Shown here: one piece after another, positions 54,808 through 64,000 of the stretch
How the letters are laid out: every line of letters begins with the position of its first letter
Numbering within the stretch: position 1 is the first letter of the stretch
Assembly (NCBI GenBank): GCA_013350335.1
Contig: CM023542.1
Location: 3,340,025 to 3,404,024, forward strand
DNA: 64,000 nt
Reading direction: 5' to 3'
Source of the DNA: Chimonanthus salicifolius
Lineage: Eukaryota; Streptophyta; Magnoliopsida; Laurales; Calycanthaceae
Program-made: the position numbers and the translations under genes
Notes under the pieces: model-generated
Databases searched by the model: none
What the model was told of the DNA's origin: nothing
The model's input: the letters and a program-made list of their open reading frames with translations, nothing else

Positions 54808-57700
54808 ACTTCGTTGTTAAAGCAATTTTAAAATCTCTCCTTTTTTATTTATGAGAGAAGGCAAAAGTTCTGTTTTACCACACTTCAAACATCTTTTTCT
54901 ACTCAAGATTTTGCTAAATGGTCAAGCAGCTTATCTCACTAGCAACAAACACATTTCTATGGGAATACCATTTCATCTTAATGCTTTCTCCATCTAAGAT
55001 AAGGTTATCTTTACTTATTTTTCAGATAATTTGGTAACTTTGTATACATTAACAGTAATAAAAACCGGTTTAAAGTTTTTAATCAAATAATGAACATTTT
55101 AATATTTTAAGCATATGATAAACGAAGAAAAAAGTAATGGTATATATTTCACCATTCAAAATAAAAATTCTAAAAGGATCCATGAAGAATCCCACATAGA
55201 GACATATTTGACACATACAACAGAGAGAGTGATTCTACCTCTGTTCACTACCTCTAATGTAATGCAGAAGACTGGAACATGATATAACTGAGTTTAAATA
55301 GCTTTGTCAAATCCCAATCTATTTTGCATGAATGATATCATGAAATTCTGCTTTTCTTTTAGCTCCAATTCTCAATTCATCATCATGTTACCTATGGAAA
55401 TCAGTTTCTCAAATAAGTTCCACTTGGACAATCAAGGAATTGACCGAACCCATATGCCACTAATGGAACCTACTTGTTATGACAGTAGATATTCTTTATT
55501 ATGTGTTTTTTTTTTGGTTTTCACACAAATTTTTACTGGTTGATTTTGAGAAACTCAAATCTTCACTCTAAAGGAGCCTAGAAAAGGAGGAAAAGGAAGT
55601 TTTCACTCTGTGTTAGTAACAAGTTCTACAAGGTGGATAGCAATGAGAAACTGAAGGTCTTCAGTCAAGAACAGAGCATTTTAACTAGAATGTCTTGTAT
55701 TCAAAATGATAAACAAAAAAAATGCAAGTTCTGATTGTGTTGGTGAGATTTGATCATTTGAAGATACTTTCTTTACATTAAGCAAAGAACATTTCCTGAG
55801 GATTGAAAGAGAATCTAGATTAGAGAGGAGAAGAAAATTTTAGGGGAGAATAGCAAAACATATTGCCTTTGGGAGTGTCAAAGATGAATAGAATTTGACA
55901 TGGTTGTGGCTGTTGGTCGAAGTTGGTACTCGTGAACTTTGTGTGCTACTATCTAGTGTTTTATACATATGTCCATGTCTCCAAGGATCTCTAGGAAGTC
56001 TTTTAGGGAGATTATGTTGGACTCTGCTGTACTCAATGGGTAGACTTTTTTTCCATTTTAAGTAGGCCAGTTCCATTAGTATACCTGATGAGTAACATAA
56101 CTTTTGGTTTGTAGGGTATGGTCCTATTCAACACAATCGTACTTCCTAAATTAAGCCTAATAACGGTAGTTGGAAGGTCCTCATTGTTACTAGTTACAAT
56201 GACACAGCTGAGCATTCAAGTCAGGTTACATTTCAATATGATTTTTTTTTTAAATGAAGGAAAAAGAGGAAAAAAAGAAGCCCCTCTTACTTCTTAAAAC
56301 TCTCCCAAAACATTGAATTTTTTAGCCTTCAGTCGTAATCTATAAGTGCATGGGGGTTGAACTTTAAATTTAGTTAAATGGAGGAGAGAGGTACGATCTG
56401 CATTCACTCGTGTGCTTTTAGTGTTGGTGTTTGATTGCAGTAGGAAGAAATGAACACCACTTTCTTGGGCAAATAGAGAAATCACCATCTCATTCCTTTC
56501 AAGTAAAGAAGATAAACTCACTTTTGACTCAGGAGTCGGAGGTCTCAGGTTTGAATTCTTTAGTCAATTGATGCCCGTGACTTGTAAGGGGTTGCGTGCA
56601 GAGTTTTATCTAATGCCCTTGTACTTGGAGAGAGGTGGGAGTCTTGAGTTTTTTCATGTAAGAAAAGGGAAAAGAGGATAAAATTTGATATAGATTATAC
56701 CTTAAACCTTTCTCAAATCTTTACCTGTTACTCTTAACCGCATCGTTCCAATCTTTATTTTGTGTTCCTAAGTGTAATGGATTCATACGGGCCATCCTTT
56801 TGGTGTTCAATCCAGTGACGCAGATCAGTCACATCAGTGTGGACGTGGGAGTGGGACAACTTTAAATTAATTTTCGCTTCTTATTTTTTACTTTTTTTTT
56901 TTTGGGTGTTTTAAGTTGCATGAATGATTTGAAATTTTGAATCAATCATCTCTGTGCTTCATTTATAAGCCACAGAGGAGTGGGGAAAAAAAAAAAAATC
57001 AGCCAAAAGCAGCTGTAGATTTACTTTGAATGGCAGCTTACCCACCCTTTTTGTAGATTGCCACCAGCCTCAGCCTCAACCTCAGTCAAAAAGAGAAGAA
57101 GAAAGACTTAATGTTGAAGTTAATGTCCCTTTCTTTCCCTAATCAAAAGATTATGAGTTGCAAAACAAATCATAGAGCTATCAATCAACTGTTCTCATTG
57201 TTATCCCCTCAGCTATCTTTTGAAATATAATATGGATTGTCGGTACAAAGTTTTTAGAGAAAGGAGAGTGCCATACGTAATTCCATCAACTTTACATTAA
57301 CAAGGCTGCCATTTTTGAGTTGGGGACTTCTTTTTTTTCCCATTAAAGTTAAGACTACCAAACACTGGTTAGTATCTCCTTTCATATTGGGTGCTTTTGC
57401 TCACATGGCCACGCAATAAACCCTAAAGATGCTTACTGAACCTGCCATTAAATGTAGGGTGCTTTTGAGCAGATAATGCCATATTTTACTTTTTAATGTT
57501 GCTTTTATGAGTGCTTTGCGAGGCCCTGCCATTTCTATCAGATACTCACTATATAACAATTCAAATGATATCTGTTCTATTTATTTATTGAGTGCTGCTA
57601 GTTGATCAGTGGGGTACTTTTGAAAAAGAATGTCTTTATTATTTAAATTATTTTTCCACTCTTTTAGATAACGGGGAAGGTGGAATTTGTAAAAATCATT
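54808..57700. other. intergenic stretch without recognisable genes
   Basis: AT-rich sequence with scattered short frames. None has recognisable protein motifs. A SINE-like B-box phrase (GGTCTCAGGTTTGAATTC) lies at about 56540 with a downstream body to about 56660. Otherwise I see nothing specific. Confidence 0.5.
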
Positions 57701-57701
57701 T

Positions 57702-58287
57702 GGGCTGCATTAGGATGGGGTAGGGTTGCAACTCGGGCCGGGTCAGGTCGGGTTTCAAGATACCCAATCTGATCCGACTTAATATTTATGGAATCCAATC
57801 CGACTCGACCCTGAATTTTCAAACCGAAATTCTCGATCTGACCTAACCTGAATTCTAACACAAATCAAACCGAATTCATACCCAACCCGCATTTTGAACC
57901 CATTTTAGCCTAATTTTAGCAGGGTCAGGTCGAGTTTTAGTCAGGTTAACTTGTAAAATCCTCAACCTCCGACCCGAATTCCATAGGGCTTTTTGTCTTC
58001 TTAACCCGATCCAACTCGCTGACCCGAAATTCTTAACCCGACCTACATTGATTTCTTGGGTTGGGTCAAAACCCGACTCGAGTTGCAGCCCTAAGATGGG
58101 GTAATGAAGGTAACAACTACTTATTTTTGTTTGGTAACTAAGGAGTAGAGGTTAAAAAGCAACTTTTTAGCCTTCTCCTCTCACTTTTGAAAACCATTTT
58201 CAAACAAAGGATATTCATAATACTCAAAGTAACACCTAGTCAAGAGTAACCTCTGCAAAATTTACCCCTCATCTAAGTGCAGCCTTA
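57702..58287. mobile_element. MITE interrupted by a later insertion
   Basis: The left end GGGCTGCATTAGGATGGGG (from 57702) and the right end, read inward from 58287, TAAGGCTGCACTTAGATGAG form an imperfect inverted repeat. The element is split at 57720 by another MITE (57721-58093). Its CTCTGCAAAATTTA segment recurs in the 15885-16018 element. Confidence 0.55.
57721..58093. mobile_element. hAT-type MITE, GGGTCGGGT-rich family, copy 3, nested
   Basis: It begins TAGGGTTGCAACTCGGG. The right end, read inward, is TAGGGCTGCAACTCGAG. Flanks GGATGGGG (57713-57720) and AGATGGGG (58094-58101) are an 8-bp duplication with one difference. The interior has GGGTCGGGT-like words in both orientations. It lies inside an older MITE, which dates the two insertions relative to each other. 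Confidence 0.8.
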
Positions 58288-58403
58288 ATGATTTTATCGA
58301 GTTAATTTTTTCTGAGATTTTTTTATACCTTAAGTTGAGCCTAAGTAGTCATGTAACAAACTATTATACTTGTGTGACGTCCTAATGGCCAATTCAAAAT
58401 TGA

Positions 58404-58608
58404 TATTCGTTCTGTCCCAATTTAGTTGTCTCATATGAATTTTGGAATTGTCCCAAAATAGTTGTCCCATTTATATTGAAGTAGCATAAAGTGTATTGAA
58501 ATGAATGAGAATCACATCTCAGTTGCATAGTGGTTTAAAGTCAAATTCAAGTTCCTTATAAAATACAAATGTTTAAAATATGACAACTAAAATAGGACGG
58601 AGGAAGTA
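58404..58608. mobile_element. Stowaway-like (Tc1/mariner) MITE
   Basis: Both ends carry the Stowaway-type motif: left TTCGTTCTGTCCCAATTTAG, right (read inward) CTTCCTCCGTCCTATTTTAG, each followed by TTGTC and bounded by TA (58404-58405 and 58607-58608), the expected TA target duplication. About 205 bp, non-coding. Confidence 0.85.
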
Positions 58609-58732
58609 TACTAAATGTTAATATATATTATCAATTCGTCAAAAGCTTCAAAAGATTTATGTAATGAAGCTCTTAAGCCTATTTTATACAATTATACTAG
58701 GCTAGTTAAATTTGATGACCATTTTCCAAGCT

Positions 58733-59012
58733 GAACTCTCCTACTCACATAACAATTTTATTTTGACGTTATCACTCCAACCATTGCTTTATTGCCCTTA
58801 AGTTAATACTTAAAATTAAATGCTTCAAAAATGTATTTTAAACCAACAAAATATATATATATAATTATTATTTTTTGATTGACTTTATCTTAAGTTGGGT
58901 TCTACGGCTCACATAACCATTTTAAATTAAGCTGGGCTCTACTACTCACATAACGATTTTATTCTGACGTGATCACTCTAACCATTGCTTGTGCGTGCCT
59001 TAAGTTGATATA
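58733..59012. repeat. direct repeat of about 85 bp, spaced about 190 bp
   Basis: CTACTCACATAACAATTTTA...ACCATTGCTT...CCTTAAGTT occurs at 58740-58804 and again at 58932-58997, with an additional partial copy (CTCACATAACCATTTTAAAT) at 58908-58927. It is an old local duplication of unknown origin. Confidence 0.65.
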
Positions 59013-60355
59013 TTTCAACATTATATATTTTATTGAATTTGTGTTAACTTAAGATTACCCACAAAAGAGTAAAGCTTGGATTGGTCTTCATTAGTGAAAA
59101 ATTAAAATTAGTTCACCTTTTAGAAAGCTTTTTTAATAAAATTTCTTATCTTAATGGAACATGGAATTTTCACTGTTACATGGATTGGATGGAATCTAAA
59201 CGACCAACGTTGCAAGTGGGAAATCTGCAGCGTTGGTGGCATGGTAGGCTAAGGTATTCATGACAGTGGGTCCCATCTGAGTATGATCTGTGTCATCCAT
59301 CTGGTGGGGCCCGATTTCCAACCAGGCAACAATAGCATAGCTATCTGGTAATTAGGTTGGAAATGAATGGGCTTAAAAAAAACGGAGTCCAGTGTCAATA
59401 CTGTTGTTTTTTCTCTCAAAATGCCTTTATTGGGCTTGAGTTGTCTGTAAGGCCCAATGGGTCCAGTGAGCCCAGTCTATGTAACTTAAACCCACTTATA
59501 TATTTTCCCTTTCTCTGTTTTAGGATTTACTGTAGCAGCTGCATTTTTCTGAATGATTGAAAGAAGAGAGAAGAAAACAGAAAGGAAAGGAGAGATGATG
59601 AGGAAGGGGGATAAAGGGAAAGGTTGGGTAATCTTTGTATTGTCCAATTTTATTTTTTATAATGAAATTGATGACGGAGCGTAAGCAATCTTTCCCATAA
59701 GTAAATACCTGTGTTTTGATCTTGATTTGTGATCGTTTTTTATTAATTTCATAACAAATACTGGTGATTTAAGTTACTCAACATCAATAAGTAGAAGAAG
59801 AGATCAAGATAAGTTTGGTTAAGAGTTAGGAGTTTATACTGCATTTTTTTAAATACTTATTTTGAATCATTTTTCTTGTTTGTCTTATATTATTGGAGTT
59901 TTGAGTTCTACATTGTCAATATAATTTCTCTCTCATTGTCTTATATCAATTTAATTCAAGCTTTTCAAAGTCTTCCCTTCCTTTATTACTTTCTATCATT
60001 CATATATTAATGTCATTTTATAGTTTATACATCCATTTTAATATACAAATATTTATACTACTACTTAGCCTAATTTTTCATCGGCAATTCCATAGCCATC
60101 TTGGGTCTGATTGTGGACCTTTGATTCATATTGTGCACTCTTATCATGCAGTATCTCTACCATGTATAAAATATACTTGCACATGGTTGGTATTTTTTTT
60201 CTCATACAATAAGAGCCAAATCCATCATATGTTGGTCAGTAGTTTCAGTATATCTAATTTTTTTTCCCAAGACTAACAAAATCCCCTCCCCACTCCTTAA
60301 AAATAAAAAAATAATCAAGAAAAAAGAAAAAAAATTAGCCGTGAACCACTAGATA
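59013..60355. other. intergenic stretch without recognisable genes
   Basis: AT-rich DNA. Around 59440-59760 there are LTR-like phrases (GGCCCAATGGGTCCAGTGAG) but no ends. No protein-coding segment was recognised on either strand. Confidence 0.45.
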
Positions 60356-60545
60356 TCTTTTTTATGATAAAGGTATTTAGGCCTTCTAGAGTACTTGACT
60401 AATCTTCAGGATATATGTAAACCTCCCTACACATAGGACAAATTTATAGGGAATAACACTTTGATATAGAGTGAGAATCGAGCTCAGAACTCTGTTTCGT
60501 GAGATAGATTTGTGCCACTAGATATAATCACGAATGTACGGAAGT
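60356..60545 (-). mobile_element. dispersed repeat, possible SINE (family shared with 63655)
   Basis: The order GATAAAGGTATTTAGGCCTT, CTAGAGTACTTGACTAAT, TGTAAACCTCCC and GAATCGAGCTCAG matches the segment at 63655-63790 (GATCAAGGTGTCCACGTCTT, TAGAGCACCCAACTAAT, TATAAGCCTCCC). On the minus strand GAGCTCGATTCTC resembles a polymerase III B box, so a SINE is possible. Ends are approximate. Confidence 0.5.
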
Positions 60546-60949
60546 GTAGGACACATGAATGAGTTGCTTGTGTCATTGCTCAACTTCCGAGGAACACCCA
60601 TGATGCAACCGTTAGAGCCGAGAATGAATGGGATTTGCATTTGTGTTTTAACTGTAATTTCCTCATTCAAACACTCCTTTTGTAGCATTGCAGGGCCCTT
60701 TGCCTTTTGCATTATCAGTTTTTCTTTATTTGTCTTTTAGACCAATGGAGATATCGACCTTTTTGACTGGAGACTATGACTTTCTTGGAAAGGAAGACTT
60801 GTAATAGTTACAGCACTTCCCTCTATTTATGGCTCACTGATCTCAAAAAAAGTCTTTTAAAGATTATTGTTTTAGATTTCAATTCATGAGCCCACAAACA
60901 AGGAGATGAATATAAAGTTACTGTGTAACATGGTAGATCTCTATTGCTC

Positions 60950-61362
60950 TCGTGGGCACGGAGTTATTAGAATATTGGCTCTATTTGATTTGATCCGATT
61001 TGACTCTATTTGGCCCGGTCCAACTTGTAATAGTCGGGTCCAACTTCTATCTTTTTTATCAATGAAAACTATATATAGTGAGAGAAGGTGAGAGGCTGGT
61101 TGGCTTGGCTTTGGCATTGTAATCCCTTTCGGACAACCGAGAGATTGGTTTGAGAGAGAGAGAGTCGAATGTGAGAAAATGGGTTTGAAAATATTTGTAA
61201 TTCGTATTTCTCCTTTAATATTAGTGAATATTTTCTCAGTGTTGCCCATGGACGTAAGTCTTTGGCCGAACCACGTAAATCTGTATCTTCTCTCTTTGTG
61301 GATTGTTTGATTTGTGTTTGAATTGCTTCCATTGTGTTTGATTGAATTGAGATTTCGCACAA
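60950..61362 (+). mobile_element. LTR retrotransposon LTR relic
   Basis: It contains a TATATATAG motif at 61071-61079, a pyrimidine/purine-rich leader, and CCGAACCACGTAAATCTGTA at about 61267, followed by TTGTTTGATTTGTG. This is the layout of a Copia-type LTR 3' half. The partner LTR and interior were not found. Confidence 0.5.
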
Positions 61363-62389
61363 GATGAGTGATACTCATGCCCTAGTCCAAAGGAAGGACT
61401 CATGAGTTTGCTAAGATGGCTTGCCACTCTCTTCATTGATGTTGTCTTTGGATGAAGAGAAATAGGGAGATTTCTTTTGGCTAAAGTTATATTTATTCTT
61501 TACATTATGAAAAAGTAAAATCTGCAAATATTGAAGTATAAAAGATAATGGATGCTTTATTGCACCTAACAATTGTTGCAATCATTGTACATGCAGATGG
61601 CTACCCTCCAAGGAATTCATTGACATGATGAACTGAAGTGAGAGATCCTACGATGGAGATAGTTAATACATGGAGTTCCCATGTATGTCCATAGACATCA
61701 ATAATATGACATGATGAGAAGTATAGGATAGCATCCAATGATAGGAAAGGGAAGTTGTTTTGAATGAATGCAATGATGGAAAGAGGGTCCATTTTGCACA
61801 CAAAAAGAAACAACAATTTCTACATCATAGGGTTTTGGAAACATTCTCATGCTTGACAGCCCAATGTTATATCATGTCATGATCGAATGTCCCCTTTGGG
61901 GTCCCTCCTCAAACATTTCCACTGTTTTTTGGGTCTACAAGCCTCTGCTTTTAGGTACCCACAAAGCATTTTTCCTAGTTTTCTATCATCAACCTGCTCC
62001 TTGGTCCATTTCTCTCCTATGCTTTTTAAAATTTTAAAAAATTGGGTTTTCTTTTTCTTTGGACATTGAGAATGAGAATGGTAGGGGGTACACGTTGATT
62101 TGCCCTTGGTGACATGATATTATTAATAAATAGAAAGCCGAAGATGATTGAGGAATGAAAGGAAAATCTCTCGTGAGGTGTGTAATGGAATTGAATAGGG
62201 ATTTTTCATCAACAATGGCAGGAATGTGGATCTCTTCTTTCCATGCAAAGGGACGCTATAGAAGACCCATCAACACTATGGACCCTAGGGTAATTTTCAA
62301 CCTATCCTTCATTGCAAGACAAGGAAACCACTCAATTTCTCGCATCTAAACTCATTTCAAGTAATTTTGGTTGGAGAAAACTTCTATAG

Positions 62390-62637
62390 TGTTGGAACTG
62401 GTTGTGAATGAGTCCCACATTGGAAACGTAAAAGAAGATTTAAAGATTTATAAAGGATTTGGGTCACTCCACCTAATAGGCTAGTCTTTCGGGCTAGATA
62501 CCCCGGGTTCTAACAAGTGGTATTAGAGCAAGGTCCCAGACTACTTCATATGGACTTAGGAGATCTCCTAGACAGACGGAATGAGTGATCTCATTCGAAG
62601 GAGAGAATTGTTGGGGCTGACTTGTCCAACCCTAACA
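62390..62637 (+). mobile_element. TRIM element, same family as 12372-12713
   Basis: The 5' LTR 62390-62515 runs TGTTGGAACTGG...GGGTTCTAACA. It is followed by TGGTATTAGAGCAAGG (62518-62533), a primer site complementary to initiator-Met tRNA, then GTCCCAGACTACTTCATATG and a purine tract CGAAGGAGAGA (62597-62607). The 3' LTR is reduced to about 29 bp (TGTTGG...CCCTAACA), apparently by an internal deletion. The LTR aligns with both LTRs of the copy in LOG intron 4. Confidence 0.8.
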
Positions 62638-64000
62638 CATTGAGGGTTTGGAAGTGATTACACATAAAATTAAAGTGACCTAGAACCCATTACTCCCTAC
62701 CTTAACTCTTTATTTTATCATGGTTTGCGAGTTCTAACAGCTTCTGTCCTTCATGTTTTACACGATTGAAATGATCAATTTACATTTTGAACTAGTTGAC
62801 ATTGATAATAGGTGCCACTATAAATTTTCCAGTGTTGTAGTGTCAGAGGATTGATCTTTGCTAAACTTTTTGGTTGGCAATTTGATACTTTTTTTTTCAC
62901 ATGGATGACTCATTTCCTTTCCTTTTATATGTTCAAAACTTGTGTACTACAATCTTACTATCAGTTTTAATATTGTTTTGGAAGATATGATTTTTAGCAA
63001 ATTATAGTTATTAATTATTGTGATATTGTTAATTGAGTCTTCATATCGAAGTGTTGGTTTTGTATGAAAGTTAGGAGTTAGATTCATGGGACCTAGGAAT
63101 GAAATCTAAATGGTTCAATGAAAACTTAGAACAAATTGGAAAACGAGCAGTAGTGGTCCAAGGATGACCAAAGCCTTTATTGGCAGTTGATGAAAGAAAT
63201 GGGAGTGTTCAAACTTGAAAAGTAGAATGTATGGATAATGGAAGGGGCAGATTTTTCCCACTTGTCATGCTTTTGAGTTTGTGACTGGAATCGATGCCAC
63301 AATACACACTTTATTCCTTGTCTTCGACAGTCTTAGATGAAAAAGGTGCTCACCTCTCCATTCTTTCACAGGCCCTCTCTTCTTTTCAGGTCCTTGGAAT
63401 AGTGGGGTAGGGGTTCCAGACTTGGGTCTCCTCTGTCTTTACTCTCTTTGCTACTTTCTCAGCAAGGAGGGAGGGTGTTTAGTATCACACAGTTAGTCTA
63501 AGAAGGTGAGATAAGATGATAGTATTAGAGTTAATTAATTACATATTTTTCATATTGTTATTTTCTTCGAAGTTATTTATTCTATTAATTTGGATTTGAG
63601 AGTTATAATATAGAAGTTATTTATACTTTATATGTGAATGAATTCCCCACACTTTATTTTTTTATGATCAAGGTGTCCACGTCTTTTAGAGCACCCAACT
63701 AATTTTTGGGACGTGTATAAGCCTCCCACCCATATACACTGAGTAATTCTATGGAAAGTGACCTTTTGACATGGAATAAGAATTGATAAGGGAATTGGAG
63801 TGACAATTGGCCACACTTTGTTGATAAGAGAACAAAATGAGAATTCGAATAAAATTATTCATAATGAAAGTAAAGATAATAAAGTATCAATGATGCTGCA
63901 AGATGGAAGTGTATGAACCTATAAAGTTCTATTATATGATGAAGAAATCCAAGACCCCATCTCTCTTTAAGTATTGGGGCATTGAGTAAACTCCGGATGC
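62638..64000. other. intergenic to the window end
   Basis: No gene was recognised. It contains one dispersed repeat copy (63655-63790, related to 60356). The remainder is AT-rich sequence with no protein motifs. Confidence 0.5.
63655..63790 (-). mobile_element. dispersed repeat, possible SINE, second copy
   Basis: Matches the 60356 copy over about 130 bp with many substitutions (shared order: GAT-AAGGT, TAGAGYACY, CTAAT, CCTCCC, CTTTGAYATRGART). Confidence 0.5.

Noticed and set aside
59081..62349. Several 60-145 codon frames on both strands
   Set aside because: None shows a protein motif or splice-linked continuation. Some (60941-61436) lie in an LTR relic.

Overview
This is plant nuclear DNA. 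It is AT-rich, has split genes with canonical GT/AG introns, and is full of plant transposable elements, including LTR elements with a primer site complementary to initiator-Met tRNA. Large element-filled introns suggest a medium or large genome, probably a non-grass flowering plant. I cannot name the species.

I can reconstruct three genes. (1) At 26-259, minus strand, is a 77-codon reading frame for a small conserved-looking plant protein of unknown function. A CT-rich leader near 3.85-3.98 kb on the same strand may be its 5' UTR exon, joined across a 3.5 kb intron. (2) At 7670-16208, plus strand, is a seven-exon LONELY GUY (LOG) cytokinin-activating enzyme gene. It is intact to exon 6, where one extra base shifts the frame and gives a stop just before the exon 6 donor. 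Exon 7 is still recognisable. (3) At 18750-51904, plus strand, is a 20-exon gene for the CLEC16A/Ema-like protein TRANSPARENT TESTA 9 / GFS9 (816 aa predicted), open in every exon although spread over 33 kb.

Most of the rest is mobile DNA. It includes hAT MITEs built from a TATCGGCCGATA-like motif (8-bp target duplications), hAT MITEs rich in GGGTCGGGT, a Stowaway MITE, two TRIMs of one family, short non-autonomous LTR elements lying antisense in TT9 introns, LINE fragments (one with a 15-bp target duplication), an RTE-type LINE fragment, tRNA-derived SINE-like copies and a U6 snRNA pseudogene.

The most striking structure fills TT9 intron 9: a nearly perfect inverted repeat with arms of about 760 bp and a loop of about 23 nt, which would fold into long double-stranded RNA in the TT9 pre-mRNA. 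A diverged single-arm relative lies in intron 8. Intron 10 holds a shorter miRNA-like foldback with a perfect 22-bp core. From 52 kb to the end I see only repeats and unassigned intergenic sequence.

LOG acts in cytokinin activation and TT9/GFS9 in Golgi/vacuole trafficking and flavonoid accumulation. Nothing here suggests that the neighbours are functionally linked.
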